From an uncultured Lachnospiraceae bacterium (GTDB lineage: Bacteria; Bacillota; Clostridia; Lachnospirales; Lachnospiraceae), in contig CAJUKA010000009.1 in the NCBI GenBank assembly GCA_910586585.1, forward strand, positions 27,877 to 91,876: DNA of 64,000 nucleotides, written 5' to 3'. The notes below the pieces were generated by a model. It did not search any database and had not been told where the DNA came from. It saw nothing but the letters and a program-made list of their open reading frames with translations. Position 1 is the first letter of the stretch; each line of letters begins with the position of its first letter. Positions 1 to 8,984 of the stretch are shown here, piece after piece. Position numbers and translations under genes: made by a program.

Positions 1-1118
1 TGATAGATGAAAAAATTACTGGTGTTGAATTTGTAGGACTCAATACAGATAAACAGGCTTTGCAGCTTTGTAGGGCACCAAAGCTTTTACAGATAGGAGA
101 GAAACTGACAAAAGGACTTGGCGCGGGAGCAAAACCTGAAGTGGGAGAAAAAGCAGCCGAGGAAAGCTCAGAAGATATCAAAGAAGAGCTTAAAGGCGCA
201 GATATGGTATTTGTTACATGTGGCATGGGCGGTGGTACTGGTACTGGTGCGGCCCCTATTGTGGCAGCAATTGCAAAGGATATGGGGATTTTGACCGTTG
301 GTGTTGTCACGAAGCCTTTTAAGTTTGAGGCGCGCACACGTATGACAAATGCGCTGTTGGGAATAGAAAAGTTAAAGGAGCATGTTGATACGTTGATTGT
401 CATTCCGAATGACAAACTGCTTGAGATTGTAGATAGACGGACAACCATGCCAGATGCTTTGAAAAAAGCAGATGAAGTACTTCAGCAGTCTGTTCAGGGT
501 ATTACAGATTTAATTAACGTACCTTCTGTTATTAATCTTGATTTTGCGGATGTACAAACTGTTATGAAGGACAAGGGTATAGCACATATTGGTATTGGTT
601 ATGGAAAGGGTGAAGACAAAGCCGCTGACGCGATAAAAATGGCTGTTGAATCGCCGCTTTTGGAGACAACCTTAAGTGGTGCAACAGATGTTATTCTTAA
701 TATTTCTGGTGATATTTCTATTTTTGATGCAAGTGAGGCAGCAAATTATGTGCAGGAACTTGCGGGGGAAGATATTAATGTTATCTTTGGCGCAATGTAC
801 AATGAGGATATGTCTGATTCCTGTACAGTTACGGTCATTGCGACAGGGATTGTTGAGGGTGTCACGAATCCTCGCGGTATGAACAATATCAATAATATGG
901 GAAGGATTAACAGTAATTTTTCGGTGAAACCAACGAGTATGCCACAGGCACCTGTTAGACCAAGGCCGCAGCCTCCTGCTGGATTAAATGTAATACAACC
1001 AAATGCACAGCCACCAAGCGGGCAGGTGAAGCCGCTTCCGGGAATTACGCCTCCAACTGATTTAAGAAGTAATGTGAAGGAACAAACTTTAAATATACCT
1101 AATTTCTTAAAGAGGTAG
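1..1118 (+). CDS. ftsZ: Cell-division GTPase FtsZ (5' end cut off by window)
   Basis: FtsZ is the tubulin-like GTPase that polymerises into the Z-ring at the division site. The reading frame is open from base 3, so the N-terminal nucleotide-binding residues lie outside the window. The tubulin signature GGGTGTG is seen at about 220-245, followed by the T7-loop region. After a Pro/Gln-rich variable linker the protein ends in LNIPNFLKR, the conserved C-terminal tail that binds FtsA and SepF in known systems. It is intact at its 3' end and is followed by a strong hairpin terminator. The position directly upstream of the spoIIG genes matches many Firmicutes. Confidence 0.97.
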   Translation, partial: IDEKITGVEFVGLNTDKQALQLCRAPKLLQIGEKLTKGLGAGAKPEVGEKAAEESSEDIKEELKGADMVFVTCGMGGGTGTGAAPIVAAIAKDMGILTVGVVTKPFKFEARTRMTNALLGIEKLKEHVDTLIVIPNDKLLEIVDRRTTMPDALKKADEVLQQSVQGITDLINVPSVINLDFADVQTVMKDKGIAHIGIGYGKGEDKAADAIKMAVESPLLETTLSGATDVILNISGDISIFDASEAANYVQELAGEDINVIFGAMYNEDMSDSCTVTVIATGIVEGVTNPRGMNNINNMGRINSNFSVKPTSMPQAPVRPRPQPPAGLNVIQPNAQPPSGQVKPLPGITPPTDLRSNVKEQTLNIPNFLKR

Positions 1119-1173
1119 TGAAAAGATAAGGAAAAAGATACATAATAGTGAGTGGTCGTTAATAATAAAAATT

Positions 1174-1241
1174 AAGTCGAAAAATATAGGTGGTTTCGTC
1201 CCATGCTTTGACAAAAAAGCATGGGATTTTTTTGGTATAAT
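1174..1241 (+). promoter_or_regulatory. Probable spoIIG promoter with 22-bp spacer and 0A-like boxes
   Basis: TTGACA at 1208-1213 and TATAAT at 1236-1241 are separated by exactly 22 bases. The -10 is extended (TG at 1233-1234). The Bacillus subtilis spoIIG promoter is known for near-consensus hexamers 22 bp apart that need Spo0A~P. GTCGAAAAAT at 1176-1185 resembles a 0A box (core TGTCGAA), and TTTGACAAA over the -35 is a weaker second match. The -35 lies within the ftsZ terminator hairpin. Start would be near 1248. Confidence 0.65.
1200..1233 (+). terminator. Rho-independent terminator of ftsZ
   Basis: A perfect 10-bp stem, CCCATGCTTT (1200-1209) with AAAGCATGGG (1216-1225), has a 6-base loop and is followed by seven T. 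It overlaps the -35 hexamer of the presumed spoIIG promoter. Confidence 0.9.
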
Positions 1242-1243
1242 GC

Positions 1244-1411
1244 ACACAGGCGCACAGAGGAAGAAGCTGCAAAGCAGCGTGCGCCTGGCGCGGCGGACAG
1301 AAGGGAACTGTCCGAAAAAGAGACACAGGCGCACAGAGGAAGAAGCTGCAAAGCAGCGTGCGCCTGGCGCGGCGGACAGGAGGGAACTGTCTGAAAAAGA
1401 GACACAGGCGC
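1244..1411 (+). repeat. Two 79-bp GC-rich tandem repeats in the spoIIG leader
   Basis: Units at 1244-1322 and 1323-1401 differ at only two positions, and the first ten bases of a third unit follow. The units are much richer in G+C than the flanks. Each unit can fold: GCTGC-AAA-GCAGC sits inside GCGCAC/GTGCGC arms, and a second hairpin is CGGACAG-loop-CTGTCCG. One of the two differences is C to T in this second stem and leaves a G-U pair. The period is not a multiple of three and no ribosome site precedes the repeats, so they are probably not coding. They fill the 5' leader of spoIIGA. Confidence 0.9.
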
Positions 1412-1449
1412 AAAAATGTGTCCAAATGACAAATACAGGAACGTCCGAA

Positions 1450-2253
1450 ATGGAGGTGATACGAATTTATGAGGTATACATTGATATATATTTTATTGAA
1501 AATGTGAGTATGGATGCACAGTTGCTGTTGTTGACGCTGTTGTTGTTGAAGGAAAAGATAATTCCATGGAGGTTGATTCTGGCATCACTGATTGGTGGTG
1601 TGGGCTCTGTTTTGATTTTCTTGTCAGGGATTCACTTTGGGGTCGGATATATCTTTGTGGTAATTTTGCTAGATGCATTTATTTTGTTTCTCTGTATGAA
1701 GAATGCATGGAAGCGAAAAGCATTGTTTCAAAGGCTTATTATGGGGATTATCTATCTGCATGGAATGGCGTTTGCATACACAAGATTTATGGAGTGTGCA
1801 GATAGACTTGATGGCAGAGGCACAGCGCGTATTTTGGCAGCGGCTTTGGTCTTGGGGATTGTGATTTTCATACTTATTTACCGTAGATTTATGGAACGTG
1901 GGCGGATATACAGGGTTGTTTTGACGCAGGAGGATGAAAATGTTGAGTTTAGAGCACTGTTTGACACAGGAAATTTGTTGACGGATCCTATATCAGGGAA
2001 ACCGGTATCTGTGATTGAAGAGACAGAACGGATGAAACAATGGCTAGAAAAATATCCGCAGAAATATAAAGTGATTCCTTATCAGAGTATTGGAAATGAG
2101 CATGGTATTCTGGAGGGAATGACAGTGGATGAGCTGATGATACAAAAAGAAGAAGAACAGGTGGTGAAAAAAGAAACAGTTATCGCTCTCTATAAGGGAA
2201 AACTTTCAAAAAATGGAGCCTTTCAAATGATATTAAACCATAACCTTATATAA
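1450..2253 (+). CDS. spoIIGA: Sporulation sigma-E processing peptidase SpoIIGA
   Basis: SpoIIGA is the membrane aspartic protease that cuts the pro-sequence from sigma-E in the mother cell. The N-terminal half has about five hydrophobic segments, beginning with YEVYIDIYFIEN, which matches the family start. The soluble half contains ALFDTGN, the D-T/S-G catalytic motif. The C-terminal part looks shorter than in Bacillus. It is followed directly by sigE, its substrate gene. The start is uncertain: ATG 1450 has only a weak AGGA, while a perfect GGAGGTGAT (1452-1460) sits just after it and fits an ATT start at 1465. Confidence 0.9.
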   Translation: MEVIRIYEVYIDIYFIENVSMDAQLLLLTLLLLKEKIIPWRLILASLIGGVGSVLIFLSGIHFGVGYIFVVILLDAFILFLCMKNAWKRKALFQRLIMGIIYLHGMAFAYTRFMECADRLDGRGTARILAAALVLGIVIFILIYRRFMERGRIYRVVLTQEDENVEFRALFDTGNLLTDPISGKPVSVIEETERMKQWLEKYPQKYKVIPYQSIGNEHGILEGMTVDELMIQKEEEQVVKKETVIALYKGKLSKNGAFQMILNHNLI

Positions 2254-2261
2254 AGTAAAGA

Positions 2262-3008
2262 ATGAAAGCGGGGCTTAACATGATTTTAAAACTATATTTA
2301 CCAGGCAAAATGCGGCTGTCTTTGAGCAAAATCAATCCAAAAGGAGCCGCAGGAAACGAAATACATTATATAGGGGGGTCTGAAGTTCTGCCGCCTCCAC
2401 TTGAAGGAGAAGAGGAAAATAATGCGATTAATGGACTTGAGACAGAATATGCAAATGAAGCGAGGGCACTTTTGATAGAGCATAACTTAAGACTTGTTGT
2501 GTATATTGCCAAGAAATTTGATAATACCGGAGTTGGTGTTGAGGATTTGATTTCGATTGGTACAATAGGGCTGATAAAGGCAATAAATACATTTAACAGA
2601 AGTAAAAATATAAAGCTTGCAACCTATGCATCAAGATGTATTGAAAATGAAATTTTGATGTATTTGAGAAGAAATAATAAGACAAAACTGGAAGTTTCTA
2701 TTGATGAACCATTAAATGTGGATTGGGATGGAAATGAATTGCTGTTGTCTGATATTCTTGGTACAGATGAAGATGTGATTTATAAAGATCTTGAAAATGA
2801 AGTGGAGAGAAGCCAGTTAAAGAGGGCAATTTCAAAACTAGGAGAACGTGAGCGAACGATTATAATGTTGCGATTTGGACTTAATAATCCCGACGACATG
2901 GAAATGACACAAAAAGAAGTAGCGGATTATTTGGGAATATCACAATCTTATATTTCAAGGCTGGAAAAGAAAATTATGAAGCGGTTAAAAAAAGAGATGG
3001 TTAGTTAA
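2262..3008 (+). CDS. sigE: Mother-cell sporulation sigma factor pro-sigma-E
   Basis: Sigma-E directs early mother-cell transcription. The product is 248 residues, the usual size. It carries a short amphipathic pro-sequence followed by [12 protein letters not shown], the conserved context of SpoIIGA cleavage. Region 2 ([38 protein letters not shown]) and region 4 ([16 protein letters not shown]) are intact. It lies 8 bp after spoIIGA and is probably co-transcribed with it. A second ATG at 2280 follows a GCGGGG ribosome-site-like stretch and would give a pro-sequence closer to the Bacillus length. Confidence 0.97.
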   Translation: MKAGLNMILKLYLPGKMRLSLSKINPKGAAGNEIHYIGGSEVLPPPLEGEEENNAINGLETEYANEARALLIEHNLRLVVYIAKKFDNTGVGVEDLISIGTIGLIKAINTFNRSKNIKLATYASRCIENEILMYLRRNNKTKLEVSIDEPLNVDWDGNELLLSDILGTDEDVIYKDLENEVERSQLKRAISKLGERERTIIMLRFGLNNPDDMEMTQKEVADYLGISQSYISRLEKKIMKRLKKEMVS

Positions 3009-3070
3009 AACAAAAAAGAATTGTTTTTTGTTTCAATGGGTTCTATAATCGCAATTTCCTATTATATAAA
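3009..3070 (+). repeat. Dispersed mosaic repeat, copy after sigE
   Basis: A CAAAAAA/TTTTTTG stem is followed by the core TTTCAATGGGTTCTATAA (from 3031) and TCGCAATTTCCTA. The same core occurs at 32301 and 59587, with a weaker match near 58542. The hairpin before the core may also stop sigE transcripts. Confidence 0.75.
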
Positions 3071-3155
3071 AAGATGTATTTACACCTCTTTATACATATG
3101 TCCAATCAAATATTTGTTATTTAGAAGGGCATAGATCTATTAGGAGGATATCAAT

Positions 3156-3938
3156 ATGGCAATTGGCAAAGTTGAAATATGTGGTGTAAATACGTCGAAG
3201 CTTCCGGTACTCAAAAATGAAGAAAAGCAGGAGCTTTTTGACCGGATAGAACAGGGTGATATGGAGGCAAGGGAGGAATATATCCGTGGAAATTTAAGAT
3301 TGGTATTAAGTGTCATTAAAAGATTTTCACAGTCAAATGAGAATGTTGATGATTTGTTTCAAATAGGGTGTATTGGTTTGATCAAAGCAATTGACAACTT
3401 TGATTCAAGTCTTGATGTTAAATTTTCGACCTATGCGGTTCCAATGATTATAGGTGAAATCAGACGGTTTCTACGAGATTCGAGCAATCCGATTCGTGTG
3501 AGTCGATCGTTAAAAGATACTGCCTACAAAGCGATTTATGCGAAGGAAAATCTTACCAAAAAAAATCTGAGGGAACCAACAATTATGGAAATATCTGAAG
3601 AAATTGGAATTCCCAAAGAAGATATTGTGTATGCCTTAGATGCAATACAAAATCCAATGAGCTTATATGAACCAGTATATACAGAAGGCGGAGATACACT
3701 GTATGTTATGGATCAGATTAGCGACAAAAAATGCAAAGAAGAAAACTGGGTTGAAAATATTTCCTTAAGCGAGGCAATGAAACGGCTTGATGAGCGAGAG
3801 AATGAAATTATAAATCTTCGTTTTTTTGAGGGGAAGACGCAAATGGAGGTTGCAGAGTATATTGGAATTTCTCAGGCACAAGTATCGCGGCTGGAAAAAA
3901 ATGCTTTGCGCACGATGAAGAAATATTTGGCGTTCTAA
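3156..3938 (+). CDS. sigG: Forespore sporulation sigma factor sigma-G
   Basis: Sigma-G drives late forespore transcription. At 260 residues it matches the family, with the typical N-terminus KVEICGVNTSKLPVL, region 2 (NLRLVLSVIKRF, DDLFQIGCIGLIKAIDNF, KFSTYAVPMIIGEIRRFLRD) and region 4 (ISQAQVSRLEKNAL). AGGAGG at 3141-3146 sets the start. The spoIIGA-sigE-sigG order is the classical Firmicute arrangement. I did not find a convincing sigma-F or sigma-G promoter in the 147-bp gap, where a dispersed repeat sits. Confidence 0.97.
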   Translation: MAIGKVEICGVNTSKLPVLKNEEKQELFDRIEQGDMEAREEYIRGNLRLVLSVIKRFSQSNENVDDLFQIGCIGLIKAIDNFDSSLDVKFSTYAVPMIIGEIRRFLRDSSNPIRVSRSLKDTAYKAIYAKENLTKKNLREPTIMEISEEIGIPKEDIVYALDAIQNPMSLYEPVYTEGGDTLYVMDQISDKKCKEENWVENISLSEAMKRLDERENEIINLRFFEGKTQMEVAEYIGISQAQVSRLEKNALRTMKKYLAF

Positions 3939-3983
3939 TGACAAAAAATTTGAAAATTTTTAAGTGACAGATAATATAAACTA

Positions 3984-4012
3984 TTGACTTAATCGTAGAA
4001 ACAATTTAAAAT
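3984..4012 (+). promoter_or_regulatory. Vegetative-type promoter of the chemoreceptor gene
   Basis: TTGACT at 3984-3989 and TAAAAT at 4007-4012 are 17 bases apart, a good sigma-A-type match. I saw no flagellar sigma-D pattern. Confidence 0.65.
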
Positions 4013-4056
4013 AAACATTAAGTAGTTAATAGAATATTAGTGAAAGGATGTTACTT

Positions 4057-5844
4057 ATGAATTATCAAAACAAAATGGGTCGCAGATTTAGTGTTAAGTG
4101 GCTGGTACTGTTGATCGCATCATTTCCAATGTTAATTGCGTGTATTGTTGTTGTTACCATTTCTACGTTAACATTGAGACAAGGCATGGAATCAGAAACA
4201 TTTAAAACGTTGAAAGCATTGGCAACAGGAACAGAGATTGCTTTAAATGGAGCTTCTAGTGGTGAATACTCCATGCAGGGTGAAGAGTTGTATAAGGGTG
4301 ATGTAAATCTTTCTGTGGAAATGGGAGATCTTGTTGACCGGTACGCCGCTCAGAATAATGCTGAGTTAACTTTATTTTTTGGCGATATCAGACGTGCGAC
4401 AACGATCAAAAATGCAGAAGGACAAAGAATTGTTGGGACTGCAGCAGATGCTAAAGTTGTTGAAGAGGTGTTAAATGCCGGAAAAGAATATTCCAGAAAT
4501 GATTTTGTGATTGATGGAAGTCTTTACTATGGGTATTACATACCTGTAAGGGACAATTCAAACAAGATTGTTGGGATGATCTGTGCAACAAAAGATAGAG
4601 AGACAATCAGGGATTATATTTCAAAAAGACAAAGTTTTATTGTTGGAATGGCAATTCTTATCTATATTATTTGTATCACAATTGCAACAATTATTACAAA
4701 GAAGAGAATTCAGTATCCTTTGGCAAATCTGTCAGAAGTTGCCAGAAAAATGTCAAGAGGTGACATTAAACTTCATGTGGAAAGAACTTCCAATGATGAG
4801 TTTGGTGATTTGACAGAAGATTTTGCACGTATGATTGATAATATTGGAGAGCAGGTTCGTATTACAGAACAGGTGGCTGAAGGTGATTTGACAGCAACCT
4901 GCGAGAAGGCCAGTGAAGATGATGCACTTGGTACAGCAATTATTAAAATGCTTCAAGATAATAATAGAAACCTGTCTACAATACGAGATGCAGCAGCAAG
5001 AATGACTTCTGGAGCGAATGAAGTGGCAAGCGCCAGCAACTCTCTTGCACAAGGTACTACACAGCAGGCAAGTGCAATTGAAGAGATCACAGCATCAATT
5101 GAAGAAATTGCAAATGGTGCAAAAGTGAATGCTGGGGACGCAAACAAAGCAAACGAACTTGTTCAGAATACAAAAGATGGAGCAATTCGCGGAAATGCAC
5201 AGATGAAACAGATGATTTCAGCAATGCAGGATATCAATGAATCATCTGAAAACATTTCAAAGATTATGAAGGTAATTGATGATATTGCATTCCAGACAAA
5301 TATTCTCGCATTGAATGCTTCTGTTGAGGCCGCTAGAGCTGGAATTCATGGTAAAGGATTTGCGGTAGTTGCAGACGAAGTTAGAAGTCTGGCAAGCAAA
5401 TCTGCAGAAGCTGCAAAAGATTCTGCTGAGATGATAGAAGATTCTATCAAGAAGGTTGAGATTGGTTCTAAACTTGCAGTTGAGACAGCAGCAGCTCTTG
5501 AAGAGATTTTAGGTTCCGTTGAAAATATTGCTACAATTGTAAGTAATATTGCCGAAGCTTCTGAGAATCAGGCAAGTTCAGTAGGACAGGTTAATGCAGG
5601 TATCACACAGATTGCAGACGTAGTACAGACAAACTCAGCAACATCTGAGGAGTGTGCGGCTGCAAGTGCAGAGCTTTCCAGTCTTGCAGGACAGCTTCAG
5701 CATGCAGTAAGCAAGTATAAGCTTCTTACTGGCAGGGGCAGAAAGACTGACTTTGATGATGAAATGATGGTATCTAGCAGCAATGATAACTTTGTTGACA
5801 ATGAGAGTATTATTTCACTTGATTCCGACTTTGGAAAATATTAA
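4057..5844 (+). CDS. Methyl-accepting chemotaxis protein
   Basis: A transmembrane chemoreceptor that would signal to CheA/CheW. There is a membrane segment near residues 15-38, then an extracytoplasmic Cache-like domain containing [13 protein letters not shown], a second membrane segment near 190-215, a HAMP domain, and the long helical signalling domain whose tip reads [22 protein letters not shown] 4057 is preferred over ATG 4048 because GAAAGG (4042-4047) lies 9 bases before it and touches the earlier ATG. The gene stands alone with its own promoter and terminator. The ligand cannot be told from the sequence. Confidence 0.95.
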   Translation: MNYQNKMGRRFSVKWLVLLIASFPMLIACIVVVTISTLTLRQGMESETFKTLKALATGTEIALNGASSGEYSMQGEELYKGDVNLSVEMGDLVDRYAAQNNAELTLFFGDIRRATTIKNAEGQRIVGTAADAKVVEEVLNAGKEYSRNDFVIDGSLYYGYYIPVRDNSNKIVGMICATKDRETIRDYISKRQSFIVGMAILIYIICITIATIITKKRIQYPLANLSEVARKMSRGDIKLHVERTSNDEFGDLTEDFARMIDNIGEQVRITEQVAEGDLTATCEKASEDDALGTAIIKMLQDNNRNLSTIRDAAARMTSGANEVASASNSLAQGTTQQASAIEEITASIEEIANGAKVNAGDANKANELVQNTKDGAIRGNAQMKQMISAMQDINESSENISKIMKVIDDIAFQTNILALNASVEAARAGIHGKGFAVVADEVRSLASKSAEAAKDSAEMIEDSIKKVEIGSKLAVETAAALEEILGSVENIATIVSNIAEASENQASSVGQVNAGITQIADVVQTNSATSEECAAASAELSSLAGQLQHAVSKYKLLTGRGRKTDFDDEMMVSSSNDNFVDNESIISLDSDFGKY

Positions 5845-5865
5845 AAGTTTATAGCATGTTATTTT

Positions 5866-5905
5866 CTACCCCGGTAATAAAAGATGCCGGGGTAGTGTTT
5901 GTGTT
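5866..5905 (+). terminator. Terminator-like hairpin after the chemoreceptor
   Basis: CTACCCCGG (5866-5874) pairs perfectly with CCGGGGTAG (5887-5895). The run after it, TGTTTGTGTT, is only moderately T-rich. Confidence 0.7.
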
Positions 5906-5920
5906 GCACTAGGAGAAAAG

Positions 5921-6604
5921 ATGGAAATATATGCGACTAGAATTGATGAGACAAAAGAAGAGGAATTAGAAAGACTGTGCGACCTAATTGACCGAAAACG
6001 GTACGATAAAGTTTCTGCAACGAGGCATAAAGCGGCGCGAAAAAGAAGCATCTGTGTAGGACTTTTGCTCAGATATTCTTTTTTGAAAGCAGGTAATTGT
6101 GAAGAGGAATGGATGCAAGTAGAAATAAAACAGGGAGAATATGGGAAGCCATTTCTTACAAATTATCCAGATTTTCAATATTCTTTGTCACATTCTGGGG
6201 AATGGGCAGTATGTGCAACAGACACCAAACCAGTAGGGATTGATATTCAGGAAATGAAGCACTGGAATCTCAACCTGGCAAAAAGGTTTTATCACGAAAA
6301 AGAATACGGCAGACTTCTTAATCAGGAAAAATTTAGCACAAAGAATCAGACAAAAGCATTTTATAGTATGTGGACTGCAAAGGAAAGTGCAGTCAAACGA
6401 AGTGGCAGGGGAATCGGGGCTGGAATCAGTCAGTATATAACAGCAGAGGATTATAATAGTATCTATGATGCGGAGAAGAAACAGACAGTTCATATAAAAG
6501 TATATGATGATTTTGAGGGATATATTGTTTGTGCGTGCAGTGACGCAGGGATTTTTCCCAATGAATTAAAAGTGATTGATTTTTCAGTGCTTTGTAAAAA
6601 TTGA
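5921..6604 (+). CDS. 4'-phosphopantetheinyl transferase, Sfp type
   Basis: Transfers phosphopantetheine from CoA to a serine of carrier proteins. The 227-residue protein shows the family motifs in order: GKPFL, YSLSHSGEWAVCA, VGIDIQE (Mg-binding Asp) and W-(T)-A-KESA-K. It lacks the compact form of AcpS and is more like the Sfp/HetI class. No polyketide or peptide synthase is nearby, so its target may simply be the fatty-acid carrier protein. AGGAGAAAAG precedes the start. The stop codon lies just ahead of the next gene's ribosome site, suggesting one transcript with the large downstream gene. Confidence 0.93.
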   Translation: MEIYATRIDETKEEELERLCDLIDRKRYDKVSATRHKAARKRSICVGLLLRYSFLKAGNCEEEWMQVEIKQGEYGKPFLTNYPDFQYSLSHSGEWAVCATDTKPVGIDIQEMKHWNLNLAKRFYHEKEYGRLLNQEKFSTKNQTKAFYSMWTAKESAVKRSGRGIGAGISQYITAEDYNSIYDAEKKQTVHIKVYDDFEGYIVCACSDAGIFPNELKVIDFSVLCKN

Positions 6605-6618
6605 ATGGAGGAAAACAG

Positions 6619-8940
6619 ATGCTGAAAGAAAATGGAAAAAATACTGTTAAAAAAGGTGAAGTAATATTTGCAGAAGGGGATACGCTCAACCAGATTGGCA
6701 TTGTACTTGCGGGTAAGGTATTGATGCAGGGGCAGTATGTGAAAATGATAAAGGCCCAAGGAAGCTATCTGGCATTGAATTTATTGGACAGTTCAACATA
6801 TAATGCGACTTTTACAGCGCTTGAAGATTCTGTGATTTATGCAATACCAGCCCAAGGAGAGCTGACAATTCGGAATGTAATTGCTAAAAATGCGGATTAT
6901 CGGGCAATTATGATTTCTTCGCAATTTAAGATGGCGGTGGATCTTTATAGAATTAAGTCAAGTCTGAGTGAACGAGCACAAAGAATGTATTCATTTGCAC
7001 AGAGAAGTTATGAGGAGTACAAAGGAATATGCAAGGAACATGCAGTTCCTGTTATTGGTATTGAGGAATTTGAGGAGCTTCAGCCATATGAAGAGACAGA
7101 GCACGTGAATGAGTATCGAATGGGATATTATGAAGAGGGTGCCAAGATTCCTCTGAGTGCAAACAAAATGTATTTTTCTTATAGTGAAGAGATGGTAAGC
7201 TTTCAGGTAAACGAGATTATTGAGCTTGTAACCTCCTTATTTGACGGATGTGCTGCAATATCAGAATATATCAGAAATCTGGCAGAAGTGATGTGTTTGA
7301 GAGCAAGAAATAATCTGTATGATTATACCTGTGTAAAGGGTCAGGAAATCAAGGAAAAAGGCGATATTCCAAATGAATTGCATATGTTGTTGAGTGGAAT
7401 TATTGATGAAATGAGTTTCCAGTATAAAGAATTGAAGAATCAAATGGTAAGTCTGCCAGATTTTGATGTGGAGAAACTCAAACATAAGATGGAACAGCTT
7501 TCTTCTGGAACAGCACCAGTAGTGGAACAGAAATCCCAGGAAGAGAGAGAAGAAGAACTCAAAAGCGATGTGGCATCTTTGAAAGGGTCTATGGATCAGG
7601 TTTTGAAATTTGCAGCATTCAGCGACGAGGACAGCGAAGCACTTAAGAAAAATGTGGATCATTTAGTAGAAGTACCAGATAGGATGTCTGTGGAAGATGA
7701 TGTCAAAAAAGCGAAAAAGACTATCACACCATTGGTATTTAAACTTTATTTGTCATGTTACCGCAAGATAAGGGAAGGGATCGTACATCCGCCAAAAGCA
7801 GTAGAGCTTTTTATGAACTTTGGAATGCTTGATGAACGGCTGCTTGATGAAGAACATTTGATGTTTTTGTGTGGGATTGAACCTGAAAAAAATGAAGGAC
7901 CTTGCAAAGTTGTTACAATGACAGAGTGGCTTGATCTGATTCAGGAAGGAAAACGCGAGCCATCAAAAAGTGAGTTTGACGAGGATTATGTGGAGAATCT
8001 TCGTTCGCTCAAAAAGCAAGGTGAGATTACAGAAAAAGAGCAAAAGGAACTTTTTCAAAATATGGACAGACGCGTTGAGTATGAAGTGATGAATATGCTT
8101 ATGAGCAATTCGCGTACTGTTTATGGGCAGCCGACCTCCTATATGCCGATTTTGTATAAAGAGGCAATATTTGGATATCTTGATAAGATTTTGGTGACTA
8201 AGAAGAAGATTAATGAGAGTGTGCAGCGTCTCTTAAAGATAGATTATTCTGTATTTTACAGAGAGGTTATTTACTCCAATAATGATCTCAAGATTATTAA
8301 TGAGACTGTTATGAAAAATGTATACCCAGATGTGATACTGTTTCCGTTGTTTGGAACAAATGCATCGATGTGGCAGGAGATTGGCGGAAGAAATAAAGGA
8401 ACGCCAGGGCGCTTCTGTTTCCCGGTTATGACAAGTTCCAATATAGATGATTTGATGGTAAAGATGTTTGGGCGGTTCCGTTGGGAGCTTTGCCGTTGTA
8501 TCCAAGGTATGGCATGGAATGATGTAAAAGTCAAATCACTTACTTCTGAATATATGGATTATATCCAATTCTACCGCAAGAATAGGGATTTATCGGATGA
8601 AGCACGTGATAAAGTGAAGCTGCAGATTCAAAAAGCAAGAAATAATTCAAGAGAAACGTTTTTGATTGACTATGAATCATGGGTCAAAAATGAATCAAAT
8701 GGTTCCATGAAAATGAACAAGGTGGCAAGAGAACTGCTGGCAACCTATTGTCCATTTGAAAAATCAATTCGTATAAAGCTGAATGCACAAAGACCTTATG
8801 AGGTTGCACAGGCTAGGAGTTTTAGAAATGCGCAGAAGAAAAAACAGGAATTTGAAGTGAAGATTAAAGCGCTGCAGAAAGCAACTCCAGAAGTACCAGC
8901 AGAGATGATGAATACGTATCGGTTTTATGCTGAAATGTAG
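6619..8940 (+). CDS. Large protein with N-terminal cyclic-nucleotide-binding-like domain
   Basis: I do not recognise the full-length family. The first ~110 residues resemble a Crp-type cNMP-binding barrel (KKGEVIFAEGD, IVLAGKVLM, ALEDSVIYAIPA). The remaining ~660 residues are soluble, largely helical and charged. A highly polar stretch around 300-340 separates two parts, and a more conserved-looking part near 570-600 contains FPLFGTNASMWQ. No helix-turn-helix, kinase or cyclase motif is visible. The start is set by GGAGG (6607-6611), 7 bases before ATG 6619. It is the last gene of the pair with the phosphopantetheinyl transferase and ends at a strong bidirectional terminator. Confidence 0.8.
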   Translation: MLKENGKNTVKKGEVIFAEGDTLNQIGIVLAGKVLMQGQYVKMIKAQGSYLALNLLDSSTYNATFTALEDSVIYAIPAQGELTIRNVIAKNADYRAIMISSQFKMAVDLYRIKSSLSERAQRMYSFAQRSYEEYKGICKEHAVPVIGIEEFEELQPYEETEHVNEYRMGYYEEGAKIPLSANKMYFSYSEEMVSFQVNEIIELVTSLFDGCAAISEYIRNLAEVMCLRARNNLYDYTCVKGQEIKEKGDIPNELHMLLSGIIDEMSFQYKELKNQMVSLPDFDVEKLKHKMEQLSSGTAPVVEQKSQEEREEELKSDVASLKGSMDQVLKFAAFSDEDSEALKKNVDHLVEVPDRMSVEDDVKKAKKTITPLVFKLYLSCYRKIREGIVHPPKAVELFMNFGMLDERLLDEEHLMFLCGIEPEKNEGPCKVVTMTEWLDLIQEGKREPSKSEFDEDYVENLRSLKKQGEITEKEQKELFQNMDRRVEYEVMNMLMSNSRTVYGQPTSYMPILYKEAIFGYLDKILVTKKKINESVQRLLKIDYSVFYREVIYSNNDLKIINETVMKNVYPDVILFPLFGTNASMWQEIGGRNKGTPGRFCFPVMTSSNIDDLMVKMFGRFRWELCRCIQGMAWNDVKVKSLTSEYMDYIQFYRKNRDLSDEARDKVKLQIQKARNNSRETFLIDYESWVKNESNGSMKMNKVARELLATYCPFEKSIRIKLNAQRPYEVAQARSFRNAQKKKQEFEVKIKALQKATPEVPAEMMNTYRFYAEM

Positions 8941-8942
8941 TT

Positions 8943-8984
8943 AAATAAATAAGTTGGGACGGAAACGCCCCAACTTATTTATTT
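8943..8984. terminator. Bidirectional terminator between convergent genes
   Basis: A perfect 16-bp stem (8943-8958 with 8969-8984) around a 10-base loop, AT-rich at the base and GC-rich at the top. It serves both the plus-strand gene ending at 8940 and the minus-strand gene, whose last codons it overlaps. Confidence 0.93.

Noticed and set aside
1240..1449. An open frame through the 79-bp repeats that would extend SpoIIGA by 70 residues at its N-terminus
   Set aside because: The extension is basic and repetitive, has no ribosome site, and would precede the first membrane helix of SpoIIGA, where homologues begin.
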